Of a stretch of DNA of 64,000 nucleotides, positions 44,735 to 53,174 are shown in pieces. This DNA comes from Extensimonas vulgaris (GTDB lineage Bacteria; Pseudomonadota; Gammaproteobacteria; Burkholderiales; Burkholderiaceae_C). Positions within the stretch are counted from its first letter, which is position 1. Each line of letters starts with the position of its first letter. Position numbers and translations under genes: made by a program. The DNA lies in NCBI RefSeq assembly GCF_003337425.1, contig NZ_QPJU01000003.1:1-64000 (forward strand), given 5' to 3'. The notes under the pieces are model-generated. The model worked only from the letters and a program-made list of their open reading frames with translations. It was not told the origin of the DNA and ran no database searches.

Positions 44735-46297
44735 TCAATGCGCAGCCACCTTCCCCCACTCTTGCTCATAGCGCGTCACCAGCACCTGATTCGACAGGCG
44801 GTTGACCTCGGCGGGCACGCGCGCCATGTCGAGCGGGAAGTCGAACAGCAGCGGCAGCGTCGCCACGCTCAGAAAACGCAGGCCTGCGGGCAGGGCTTCG
44901 GGCGGGCGCCAGGGACGGTGGCTGGCGAGGATGAAGCCCCATTCGCCAAAGCTGGGCACGTGCGCATGGTAGGGCATGGCGCGCAGGCCGACCGATTCGA
45001 CGGTCTGCACCACGGTCCAGAAGCTCTGGCGTGCCACCAGCGGCGAGGTGGTCTGGATCACGGCGTAGCCGCTCGCGGCCAGGCGCTGCTCGAGCAGGGC
45101 GTAGAAACTGTGGGTGTAGAGCTTGCCGATGGCGAAGTTCGTCGGGTCGGGAAAGTCCACCACGATCACGTCAAAGGTGTCTTTCCCGTCTTGCAGCCAT
45201 TGGAAGGCGTCGGTGTTGATGATTTTGACCTTGGGCGAGCGCAGCGCGTAGTGGTTGAGCGCGGCCAGCGCCTCGTGCGTGGAAAAGAGCTGCGTCATGC
45301 GCGGGTCGAGCTCCACCAGCACGACTTCCTGCACTGAAGGGTACTTGAGGATTTCGCGCACCGCCATGCCGTCGCCGCCGCCGAGCACGGCCACGCGCCG
45401 CGGGGCGCCGTGGGCGGCCATCGCGGGGTGTACCAGGGCTTCGTGGTAGCGGTATTCGTCCTGCTGCGCGAACTGCAGGTTGCCATTGAGAAACAGGCGG
45501 TAGCCGGCGCGCCCGTGTGTGACCACGATGCGCTGGTAGGGCGAAGAGGCGGCAAAGACAATGGGGGCCTGGTAGAACCTGTCTTCGGCCAGGGTGCTGA
45601 TGCGCTCGGCACCGAACAGGGCCGCGCCCAGCGCCGCGCAGGTCAGCAGGCCGGCCAGCGCATGCGCGCGCAGCTGGCGCAGCTCGTGGCGGAACATCCA
45701 CAGCGTCCACAGCGCCACGCCGGCGTTCATGAGCCCGAACAGCAGCCCCGTGCGCACCAGCCCGAGCCGCGGCACCAGCAGCAGCGGAAACGCGAGCGAC
45801 ACCGCGAGCGCGCCCAGATAGTCGAAGGTGAGCACCTGCGAGACCAGGTCCCGCAGCGCCACATGGCGCCGCAGCATGCGCATGACGAGCGGAATCTCCA
45901 GCCCCACGAGCATGCCCACGAGCAGCACCAGCGTGTAGAGCACAAAGCGGAACGCGCCCGGCACGTAGGCATTGGCCAGGAACAGCAGCGCCGGCAGCAT
46001 GCCGCCCGCGAGCGCCACGAGCAGTTCGATGCGCAGGAAATGCGCGGGCAGCTGGCGCTCGAAAAAGCGCGACAGGTACGAGCCCAGGCCCATCGCGAAC
46101 AGGTAGCTGCCGATGATGGTGGAAAACTGCAGCACCGAGTCGCCCAGCAGGTAGGACGCGAGCGTGCCCGCCACGAGCTCGTACAGCAGCCCGCACGCCG
46201 CCACCACGAAGACGCTCGCGAGCAGGGCGATTTCGACGGGGCGCGGGGCGGGCAAGGCGCTTGGAGGGGGAGCGGTAGCGCTGATGTCGGGGCTCAT
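44735..46297 (-). CDS. Membrane-embedded spermidine-synthase-like aminopropyltransferase
   Basis: 520 residues. The first 240 hold about seven membrane helices (from IALLASVFVVAACGLLYELV to GLLTCAALGAALFGA). The C-terminal half is a spermidine-synthase fold: YQRIVVTHGRAGYRLFLNGN, GGGDGMAVREIL (decarboxylated-SAM site), VVLVELDPRM and VIVVDFPDPTN in place of the usual DSTDP, then LYTHSFY. SpeE itself has no membrane part. It likely transfers aminopropyl groups near the membrane. It is in one run with DUF350, DUF4178 and SPFH genes, a set that recurs in other bacteria. Confidence 0.88.
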   Translation of the reverse strand: MSPDISATAPPPSALPAPRPVEIALLASVFVVAACGLLYELVAGTLASYLLGDSVLQFSTIIGSYLFAMGLGSYLSRFFERQLPAHFLRIELLVALAGGMLPALLFLANAYVPGAFRFVLYTLVLLVGMLVGLEIPLVMRMLRRHVALRDLVSQVLTFDYLGALAVSLAFPLLLVPRLGLVRTGLLFGLMNAGVALWTLWMFRHELRQLRAHALAGLLTCAALGAALFGAERISTLAEDRFYQAPIVFAASSPYQRIVVTHGRAGYRLFLNGNLQFAQQDEYRYHEALVHPAMAAHGAPRRVAVLGGGDGMAVREILKYPSVQEVVLVELDPRMTQLFSTHEALAALNHYALRSPKVKIINTDAFQWLQDGKDTFDVIVVDFPDPTNFAIGKLYTHSFYALLEQRLAASGYAVIQTTSPLVARQSFWTVVQTVESVGLRAMPYHAHVPSFGEWGFILASHRPWRPPEALPAGLRFLSVATLPLLFDFPLDMARVPAEVNRLSNQVLVTRYEQEWGKVAAH

Positions 46298-46388
46298 GTC
46301 AGAAAGAAGAAAGAGCGGGCAGGCCGGGCACAGCCCACGCTGGCGCGGCGGGGCGTGCGTCCGCGTCTGCGCAGTCGGAGCAAAACCA

Positions 46389-46610
46389 TCACCCGTGGAT
46401 CGCCGCCGCCACGATGATCGATATGCCCAGGCACATTGCGGCCACGACCAGGGCCAGCGCGCGGTTTTGCTTTTCGACGATTTCGGCCCACAGGTCGTAG
46501 GGCGTGATCTTGTCGATGACGACGAAGCCGAGCCAGAAAACGACGACGCCGATCAGCGCGTACACCACCGAGCCGAAGAATGCCGCAGGCTTGAGCCATT
46601 CAAGTTCCAT
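46389..46610 (-). CDS. DUF350 (YjfL-like) membrane protein
   Basis: 73 residues with two membrane helices: FGSVVYALIGVVVFWLGFVV, then an acidic/polar loop (ITPYDLWAEIVEKQNRAL) and VVAAMCLGISIIVAAAI. This is a half-length DUF350 unit like E. coli YjfL modules. The function is unknown, but the family sits beside PspA-like, SPFH and glutathionylspermidine or spermidine enzymes. A perfect AGGAGG site precedes the ATG; repeat E lies just upstream. Confidence 0.88.
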   Translation of the reverse strand: MELEWLKPAAFFGSVVYALIGVVVFWLGFVVIDKITPYDLWAEIVEKQNRALALVVAAMCLGISIIVAAAIHG

Positions 46611-46635
46611 GGAAACCTCCTGGGAAAAGGGACAC

Positions 46636-46712
46636 GACTTACGCAAATCGGGGTCAGGCAAAGCGAGCGCCCCATGGCAAAACACTTTGCTGCATCCTTG
46701 TTTGCGTAAGTC
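46636..46712. repeat. Repeat family E, copy 2 (77 bp)
   Basis: 77-bp element with GACTTACGCAAA and TTTGCGTAAGTC ends, matching the copy in the liv operon. It stands between the DUF4178 and DUF350 genes, about 25 bases before the DUF350 start codon. Confidence 0.9.
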
Positions 46713-46734
46713 CAGAGGGAAAAAATGGGTGCGC

Positions 46735-48300
46735 TCACTTGTGCCCGCCCCCGCTCGAATAGCCGCCATACGAGCCGCCCGCGCTGCGCATGCCGCTGCC
46801 CACGAACGCGGGGCCGCACGACCTCAGGAGGATGAGCAGCACGATGAGCAGCAGCACCACGATCACGATGGTGCGCAGGCTGAGCTGGGGCGCGGCGGAA
46901 AAGGGCTTGACATCGTTGCGCCGGAACATGGCGGCCTGGCCCTGCAGACCGAAGGCCTGGGCCACGGTGTCGCTGCTGAGCCTGCTGCCGGCCGACCAGG
47001 TGACCTCGGTCGCGGTCTGCTCCATGTTTAGCAGGCCCTTGGCGCTGGCGAAGTCGCGGTTGAAGGTTTTTTGGCCGCGCGCCACGGGCCAGTAAAACTC
47101 GCCCGCGACGTAGGTGGTTTCGGCCTCGTAGCTGTATTGCAGGGTGTAGGTGCTGCCCAAATACGTGGCGGTGCGGGCATTGCTGCCCGCGAGCGTGGGG
47201 GCGCCCGTAGTGGGTCGCACCAGGCTCCAGCCCTCGGTGGAGTCCACCAGAAAGCCAAACCCGCGCTGGCGGTGGTAGAGCAGGTATTCGTCCCAGCCGA
47301 ACAGCTCGTCCTCGCCGGGCACCTGCCCCATGCGGTGCTGAAATCCCACCACCTGCCATGGAACGCCCTGCAGCTGGCCGGTCGCGCCCAGGGGGATGAG
47401 CGGCTGCACGGGCTCGTCCTGCTGGGCGTGGCGCAGCTCGCCGCCCAGGCCCTGGTTCAGGTCGATGATGCTGTGGCAGGCGCTGCAGGTGACGCTTTTG
47501 CTGCGTTCGAGCTGCACCTGCACCGGCGCGCCGCAGTGCGGGCAGTTGAACTGGCGCGCCTTTTCTTCGCGCGCGGATTCGTCCTTGAGACCTTGCAGTT
47601 GCAGCTCTTCCAGCAGGACGGCGCGCCCGCGCGAGACGCTGGGTGCGACAGGTTGCGGGGGCGCCGGGGCGGCCGGGTCTGGCGCCGCCGTACTGGCGGG
47701 CGGCACGCCCGCGCTTGCCGGGTTGTATTCGAGGCTCAGCACCTCGCCGTCGGCGCTGCGCAGTTCGACCACGGCAAAGGGCACGCCCAGCGGCGGCAGC
47801 TTGGGCAGCTCGCCCTGCGCCGCGATCAGCGCGACCAGCTCGCTGAAGGTGACGCTGAATGGCTTGCCCTCGATCGCCGTGCCCGTGCCCACGCGAAACC
47901 GTGCCGCGTCGGGCAGGGGCCGCGTGGGCGCCAGCGGCCGCGTGAAGACGTAGGCGCCGTTGTCTTCGGCCAGCCAGGCGATGTTGCCGTCTTCCAGCAG
48001 CGCGTACCACTCGCTCCACACGCCCGTGGAGGACTTGTATTGCAGCCGTCCGACGAGGGTGAAGGCCAGCGCCTTGCCGCCCTCCTGAAAGCGCCCGCTC
48101 GCGCCCAGCTGCAGCGGGCTGTGGTCGTCGAACAGCTCGGCCATCCTGCCCAGACGCGCCAGCACCTCGCCGCTGCGCACCACCGTGCTCTGGCAATAGG
48201 CGCAGACCGCATGCGTGCTTTGCGCGCTGCGAAACTCCACCGGCGCGCCGCAGCCAGGGCAGGGCGCGCGGTAGTGGCGCTGGGTGGCGTCAAGGGCCAT
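46735..48300 (-). CDS. Double DUF4178 protein with zinc ribbons and a C-terminal membrane anchor
   Basis: 521 residues in two similar halves. Each has a four-cysteine ribbon (CPGC...CAYC at the N-terminus; CPHC...CSAC near residue 260) followed by a DUF4178 beta domain (SSTGVWSEWYALLEDG and GWDEYLLYHRQRGFGFLVD). A Pro/Ala linker joins them. Near the C-terminus one strong helix (TIVIVVLLLIVLLILL) and a GGYSSGGGHK tail anchor it. DUF4178 proteins occur with DUF350, SpeD and spermidine-synthase genes; the role is unknown and probably structural or substrate-binding at the membrane. Confidence 0.87.
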   Translation of the reverse strand: MALDATQRHYRAPCPGCGAPVEFRSAQSTHAVCAYCQSTVVRSGEVLARLGRMAELFDDHSPLQLGASGRFQEGGKALAFTLVGRLQYKSSTGVWSEWYALLEDGNIAWLAEDNGAYVFTRPLAPTRPLPDAARFRVGTGTAIEGKPFSVTFSELVALIAAQGELPKLPPLGVPFAVVELRSADGEVLSLEYNPASAGVPPASTAAPDPAAPAPPQPVAPSVSRGRAVLLEELQLQGLKDESAREEKARQFNCPHCGAPVQVQLERSKSVTCSACHSIIDLNQGLGGELRHAQQDEPVQPLIPLGATGQLQGVPWQVVGFQHRMGQVPGEDELFGWDEYLLYHRQRGFGFLVDSTEGWSLVRPTTGAPTLAGSNARTATYLGSTYTLQYSYEAETTYVAGEFYWPVARGQKTFNRDFASAKGLLNMEQTATEVTWSAGSRLSSDTVAQAFGLQGQAAMFRRNDVKPFSAAPQLSLRTIVIVVLLLIVLLILLRSCGPAFVGSGMRSAGGSYGGYSSGGGHK

Positions 48301-48315
48301 CGGCGATGTGTGAGC

Positions 48316-48370
48316 GTTTTGGGGCTTTAGGCACCAAGGGGCAAGCGCTGGAAGCTATTTAAACAATAGC
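48316..48370. repeat. Short dispersed repeat F
   Basis: GTTTTGGGGC, then GGGGCAAGCGCTGGAAGCTA and TTTAAACAATAGC. It lies between the SPFH gene stop and the DUF4178 gene start. Confidence 0.7.
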
Positions 48371-48384
48371 GCAACGGTGGACCC

Positions 48385-49426
48385 TCAGACGAGCTTTTTC
48401 AGCAGCTCGGCCTTCTTCGCGTCGAACTCCTGCTGCGTCAGGATGCCCTTGGATTGGAGTTCGGCGAGCTTTTCCAGCGTGGCCATCACCTCTTCGGGCT
48501 TTACGCCGACAGGCGCCGCAGCCGGGGTGGTGGCGGCCGCAGCGCCTCCTTGCAGCCCGGCCTGCAGGTTTTGCGCCAGCACCTGGCCCAGCGCCACGCC
48601 GGCACCCAGGCCCATCGCATCGCCCGCAATGCCGCCGCCCGCGCCTGCGGTTTCGGCCAGTTTGGGGATGGCCTGCGCGGTCTGGTACTGCATGAATTTG
48701 CCCATGTCGTTGCCGACCATGCCCATGCCGATTTTCTGGTCGAGGATTTTTTGCAGCTCTTCAGGCAGCGACACGCTTTGCACCGTAAAGCCGTCGAGCT
48801 GCAGCCCGAGCTTGGCAAATTCAGGCTGCAACTGCCGCGCGAGCGCCTCGGCAAACATGCTCTGGTTGGCCGCCAGGTCCAAAAAGGGCAGGCCGCTTGC
48901 GGCAATGGCGTTGCTGATGTTTTGCAGCACCAGCCCGCGCAGCTGCCCGTCCAGGTCGGCCGTGGTGTAGCTGTCGCGCGTGCCCGAGACGTTGATGTGG
49001 AAGGCCTTGGGGTCGGCAATGCGGTACGCATAGTTGCCAAAGGCGCGCAGGCGCACGGCGCCGAAGTCCTGGTCGCGGATGCTGATGGGCTGCGGCGTGC
49101 CCCATTTCTGGTCGAGCTGCTGGCGCGTGCTGAAAAAAATACACGTCGCTCTTGAAGGGCGACTCGAAGAGCTTGTCCCAGTTCTTCAGGTAGGTCAGCA
49201 CCGGCAGCGTCTGGGTGCCGAGCTTGTGCATGCCGGGGTCAAACACGTCGGCCACCTGCCCCTCGTTGACGAACACCGCCACCTGCGATTCGCGCACCGT
49301 GAGCATGGCACCGTTCTGAATCTCCATGCCCGCCATCGGAAAGCGCCAGGCCAGCGTGCCGTCGCCCGACTCGGTCCATTGGATGACATCGATGAACTGT
49401 TTCTTGATGAAGTCCATGAGGGCCAT
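48385..49426 (-). pseudogene. SPFH/SHOCT-domain protein, broken by a one-base frameshift
   Basis: Two overlapping frames together give a COG4260-type protein of about 346 residues. The N-terminal SPFH part (MALMDFIKKQFIDVIQWTES to LFESPFKSDVYFF) stays in frame up to a run of seven A/T at 49133-49139. With six bases there, the protein would continue STRQQLDQKWGTPQPISIRD into LRAFGNYAYRIADP, glycine-rich helices, a CVxxx-free hinge and a C-terminal SHOCT domain (LQSKGILTQQEFDAKKAELL). A real frameshift or a sequencing error in the homopolymer are both possible. It belongs to the DUF350/DUF4178 set. Confidence 0.85.
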
Positions 49427-49526
49427 GCGAGCGCTCCTGAAAAGTGAGATCGCGGCATGATAACTGCGCACCGGGGAGCAGGATTCGCAGGAGTGACTAC
49501 CGTGTCATACCCCGTCCGGGGTATGG

Positions 49527-50033
49527 TCACCAGTATTTGGGATATTTCGTCCCTCGGGTGACGTTGTTGTAAGCCAGGGCAACGACCACAAGGAGGAGTG
49601 CCCCTGTCAGCGTCGGGAACCATAAAAAGCTCCAGGAGGGCTGCGACAGAAATACGATGACCGGATTGGAGCCCGCTGGGGGGTGCACGGTGCGCGTCCA
49701 CATCATGGCAGAGATCGCTGTGCCAACGGCAAGCGCCAATGCCCACCAGTGTGCGCCGAGCAGCTTCAGGAACACCAAGCCGATGAAAGAGCTCAAAAGA
49801 TGCCCGATCAGCACATTGCGGGGTTGCGAAAATGGCAAGTCTGGAAAGCCGAACACCAACACGCAGGACGCGCCGAAGGAGCCGAGGATCAATGGCAGGG
49901 ACGCCCATTCCCCCGTCTTGGCGATGACCGCAATGGCGAGCGCGCCGCCTAGCCATGCCAGCGCAATGTTTTTCCAACTGGGTGCCGCTGCAGTTGCCGC
50001 GCTGCCCCCTTTTTTGAATTCGATGAACGACAT
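49527..50033 (-). CDS. HPP-family membrane protein
   Basis: 168 residues with four to five membrane helices. The defining HPP motif is in RTVHPPAGSNPVIVFL, and FGASCVLVFGFPDLPFSQPR is the other family block. Relatives include nitrite or unknown-anion transport-like proteins, and some are fused to CBS domains. The substrate is unknown. A TetR gene diverges from it with two matching operators in between, so expression is probably derepressed by a ligand. An AGGAGG site precedes the ATG. Confidence 0.85.
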   Translation of the reverse strand: MSFIEFKKGGSAATAAAPSWKNIALAWLGGALAIAVIAKTGEWASLPLILGSFGASCVLVFGFPDLPFSQPRNVLIGHLLSSFIGLVFLKLLGAHWWALALAVGTAISAMMWTRTVHPPAGSNPVIVFLSQPSWSFLWFPTLTGALLLVVVALAYNNVTRGTKYPKYW

Positions 50034-50057
50034 GAACCACCTCCTGCATGAGTTTGA

Positions 50058-50077
50058 TGTAGACGAATCTGTCTACA
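50058..50077. promoter_or_regulatory. Operator 1 for the TetR regulator
   Basis: TGTAGAC and GTCTACA flank six bases (GAATCT), a perfect 20-base inverted repeat in the HPP/TetR divergent region. Operator 2 is 37 bases away with the same half-sites. Confidence 0.8.
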
Positions 50078-50094
50078 TTACGGAGGATAGAAGA

Positions 50095-50114
50095 TGTGGA
50101 CAGGTCTGTCTACA
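50095..50114. promoter_or_regulatory. Operator 2 for the TetR regulator
   Basis: TGTGGAC and GTCTACA flank six bases (AGGTCT), one mismatch from operator 1. It lies just before the regulator's ribosome site, so binding would also block the regulator's own gene. Confidence 0.78.
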
Positions 50115-50126
50115 TGGGAGGTAGCA

Positions 50127-50708
50127 GTGCAGCAAGAAAAACCATCCGTGGCAGGACTGCCCGCACGTGAGCGCATTCTTCTGGCTGCGCATGATCTGTT
50201 TTACCGGGAAGGCATACGCGCAACCGGGGTGGATCGCGTCATCCAGCAGGCCGGGGTCACCAAAGTGACCTTTTATCGGCACTTCCCAGGCAAGAACGAC
50301 TTGGTGGCTGCCTTTCTCGAGTATCGGCACCAAAAATGGCTTGCATGGTTCAAGGGGGCGTTGGAGCGCGCGCCCACAAATCGGCAATATCTTCTCGAGC
50401 CCGTCGTTTTTGCGCTGACCGAATGGTTTGGCGATCCCCACTATCGAGGTTGCGCGTTCATCAACAGCGCAGTCGAACTCGGCAGCACGCAACCATGGGT
50501 GACGGCTATCGTTTTACGCCACAAAAAAGACATGGAGGACGCCATCGCCGCCCTGCTTCCTGCCAATGCAGCACGTGCCGAACTTGCGCAGGCCGCAGCG
50601 ATTGCAGTGGATGGCGCCATCGTGCGCGCGCAGATCGAGAAAAATCCGAAAGCTGCATTAGCGCCGCTTGAAAAAATATTGCGTGTCCTGTGTGAGAAAG
50701 GGGCATGA
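50127..50708 (+). CDS. TetR-family repressor
   Basis: 193 residues. The N-terminal helix-turn-helix is ARERILLAAHDLFYREGI followed by ATGVDRVIQQAGVTKVTFYR and HFPGKNDL. The C-terminal ligand domain has GCAFINSAVELG, the pattern of the AcrR/RutR-like group with FxN. The frame opens at 50094 with an ATG, but that codon lies in operator 2. The GTG at 50127 has a GGGAGG site six bases before it and was preferred. It likely represses the divergent HPP gene and itself. Confidence 0.88.
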   Translation: MQQEKPSVAGLPARERILLAAHDLFYREGIRATGVDRVIQQAGVTKVTFYRHFPGKNDLVAAFLEYRHQKWLAWFKGALERAPTNRQYLLEPVVFALTEWFGDPHYRGCAFINSAVELGSTQPWVTAIVLRHKKDMEDAIAALLPANAARAELAQAAAIAVDGAIVRAQIEKNPKAALAPLEKILRVLCEKGA

Positions 50709-50782
50709 TCTTTCCCCACTTGCGCAAGTCGGATAGGTGCAAGCAAGCGCCAATTCAAACGTCCATATCTCAATAGCGGGTC

Positions 50783-52984
50783 TCAATATCGAGCGTCGAA
50801 AGGTTTTTTGTCCTTTGGCCAATCTTTTGCCTTGGCGGCAAAGTCTGGCCGCGGCATGTGGGTGAAGTATTCGGCCACATCAACGGCCTCTTGGTCTGTC
50901 AGTCCACCTTGCCCTAATGGGAAATTGTCATGGAACGCAATGGGCATGTTGCGTTTGACGAAGGCAGCGGCCGTATAGGTGCGCGCCATTCCAGCGCCGA
51001 TGTTGAAAGACTGGTCGCCCCACAGCGGCGGATAGATCCAGCGCCCTGCATTTTGGATGCCCTCGCCGTCCTTGCCGTGGCATAGCGCGCATTGATTTGT
51101 GTAAATTTGCTTGCCATTGGCAACGTTGGGAACGAGTTTCGTGTCAATCTTCCCCACTCCACGGCCTTCGACTTTGTCTTCTGGTTTGGTTTCGCGTTTC
51201 ATCCAGTCGAAATAGGCGATCATGGCTTTCATTTCTGCGGAATCCACGGGCAAAGCCTTGCCATTCATAGAACGCAGGAAGCAACCATTGATGCGATCGG
51301 CCAGAGTAATCACCCGGCCAGAACGTGGTGCATAACTCGGAAAGAAGGCAGAGACGCCGACGTAGGGCGAGCCGTCAGCCACCGTGCCAGCGTTCAAATG
51401 GCAACTGGTGCAATTGAGCGCATTGCCGACGTTGTGAGGCAGCAGATCGCGCGTTTCGAGATTCAGGCGCGCGCCCTGCACCAGTTGCGGTGCATTGGAT
51501 TCCTTGAGCATGTTGGCAAGCCGCGGCGTTTCGAACTTGCGGTTGTCGATTTTTTTGACATCCAGCTCTTTGCGCATATCGGCCACGACTTCTGTCGTGA
51601 TCGGCTTGGATTCGGAGCGCCCCCAGCTCTTGCGAACAAAATTGCCGATCTCGGCAATTTCCTCGTTGCTCAGGCGGGAGAAAGAGGGCATGGTCAATAC
51701 ACGCGCATAAGTTTGAGTTTGTGCCGATTTCGACCCTGTGAGCATGATGTGCACGAAGGTTGCGGGATTGTCTTGCTGCAACGCAGGATTGTCGCTGAGC
51801 GGTGGAAATACTCCTGCCACCCCTGCGCCGTCGCTGCGATGACAATCGTTGCAGAACTGCAGATAACCCAGGCCACCGCGGCTGGTATAAAGATCAACGG
51901 GCACGTTCGCGGCCCGCGCTATAGGGCCCTGAGGGGCTGGAGGCGCAATGGCTAAAGTGGGATTTGGCGCCACCTGCATGGGCTTGTCATATTCGCTGGG
52001 CGGCAGCGACTTGAGGTAGATGCCTATCGCCAGCAGATCACTATCAGTAAAGTATTGTGTGCTGTGCTGCACCACGTCAACCATGTTGCCTGCGACGGCG
52101 CCGTGGCGATTGCGCCCCGTTTTGAGCATTTCGGCCGTTTCTTCCGGGGTCCACAATCCGCGCAGACTCAGGGCGCGCCAGTTTTCCACTGTCTCGCCAG
52201 CCAGATAGTAAATGCCCTTGGGGCCGGCTTCGGACATGGCCTTTTCTTGAAAACCTATGCCCCGCGGCGTGTGGCAGGCGCCGCAATGGCCTGCGCCCTG
52301 AACGATGTAAGCCCCGCGATTCCATTGCGCGCTTTGCTGCGGGTTGGGCTCGAAGGGCTTTCCTTCGAGAAATGCCCAGTTCCACAAAGCAAGTCCCCAG
52401 CGCTGGTTGAAAGGGAACGACATACCCAAAGGCAGGTTGGCTTGTTCGACTGGCTTGACGCCTTTCATGAGGTAGGCGTAGAGCGCTTTGAGATCATCCG
52501 TCGACATCTTGGCATACGACGGATAGGGCATGGCTGGATAGAGGTTGTGGCCGTCCGACGCAACACCTTTGCGCATCACGCGCTCGAATTGCTCGAAGCT
52601 GTAGCGGCCGATGCCGGTTTTCGGGTCGGGCGTGATGTTGGTCGAATACAACTTGCCAAAAGGTGTGGTCAGCGCCAGTCCGCCCGCCAAAGGCTTGCTT
52701 TTGTCTCCCGTATGACAAGCCACGCAGTCGCCCAGGCGTGCAACGTAACGGCCTTTATCGACCAAAGCCTTGGTTGGAGCATCCAGGCCCGCGGCGTAGC
52801 TTGCGGGTAAGTCGTCAATGACCTGCGGCGCGGAGGCGTTGGGCGAGGCCTGCGGGCCGAGCGTTGGTCGGGGCTGCGGCTGCTCCTGTGCAAATAGGTT
52901 GCCATAACCAATGGTCCATAACAGCACAAGAGGGATGGCTCCGAGGATCTTTGTGACAGCTGAAGGGGTAAGTGATTGGGGCAT
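50783..52984 (-). CDS. Pentahaem cytochrome c: three-haem dehydrogenase subunit fused to a TsdA-like part
   Basis: 733 residues, exported (hydrophobic signal up to NLFAQ). There are five CxxCH haem sites: CVACH 87-91, CGACH 234-238, CNDCH 378-382, CTSCH 525-529 and CALCH 632-636. The first three with their spacing match the triple-haem subunit of membrane alcohol and aldehyde dehydrogenases. The last two match thiosulfate dehydrogenase TsdA, including NCTSCHLNAGT, YVGVSAFFPSYAPRSGRV and RINGCFLRSMNGKAL, whose cysteine (568) is placed like the TsdA axial haem ligand. It may oxidise thiosulfate or tetrathionate, or carry electrons. The ATG at 52984 fits; a TTG lies six codons upstream. No dehydrogenase partner is adjacent. 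Confidence 0.85.
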   Translation of the reverse strand: MPQSLTPSAVTKILGAIPLVLLWTIGYGNLFAQEQPQPRPTLGPQASPNASAPQVIDDLPASYAAGLDAPTKALVDKGRYVARLGDCVACHTGDKSKPLAGGLALTTPFGKLYSTNITPDPKTGIGRYSFEQFERVMRKGVASDGHNLYPAMPYPSYAKMSTDDLKALYAYLMKGVKPVEQANLPLGMSFPFNQRWGLALWNWAFLEGKPFEPNPQQSAQWNRGAYIVQGAGHCGACHTPRGIGFQEKAMSEAGPKGIYYLAGETVENWRALSLRGLWTPEETAEMLKTGRNRHGAVAGNMVDVVQHSTQYFTDSDLLAIGIYLKSLPPSEYDKPMQVAPNPTLAIAPPAPQGPIARAANVPVDLYTSRGGLGYLQFCNDCHRSDGAGVAGVFPPLSDNPALQQDNPATFVHIMLTGSKSAQTQTYARVLTMPSFSRLSNEEIAEIGNFVRKSWGRSESKPITTEVVADMRKELDVKKIDNRKFETPRLANMLKESNAPQLVQGARLNLETRDLLPHNVGNALNCTSCHLNAGTVADGSPYVGVSAFFPSYAPRSGRVITLADRINGCFLRSMNGKALPVDSAEMKAMIAYFDWMKRETKPEDKVEGRGVGKIDTKLVPNVANGKQIYTNQCALCHGKDGEGIQNAGRWIYPPLWGDQSFNIGAGMARTYTAAAFVKRNMPIAFHDNFPLGQGGLTDQEAVDVAEYFTHMPRPDFAAKAKDWPKDKKPFDARY

Positions 52985-53174
52985 CGTGGTCTTTCCAGGC
53001 AATGGACAACACGGAGCGAAGACCGTTCACGGCGTACCACTGGGTATTTGGGAGGAATCTGGACTCGATGGTAAGGCTGGAAAAAGAGCAGACGATGAAA
53101 AGCAAGCGCTGCCATGCATGGCGCTTGACATAGCTCAAAAATGGGCCGCGCGAGTGGAAAAGCGAAGCCTGGCG

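Noticed and set aside
49133-49139. Programmed frameshifting in the SPFH gene
   Set aside because: There is no slippery heptamer with a downstream stem or stop arrangement that would make it likely; a base error or true mutation is simpler. It is kept as a finding without that claim.
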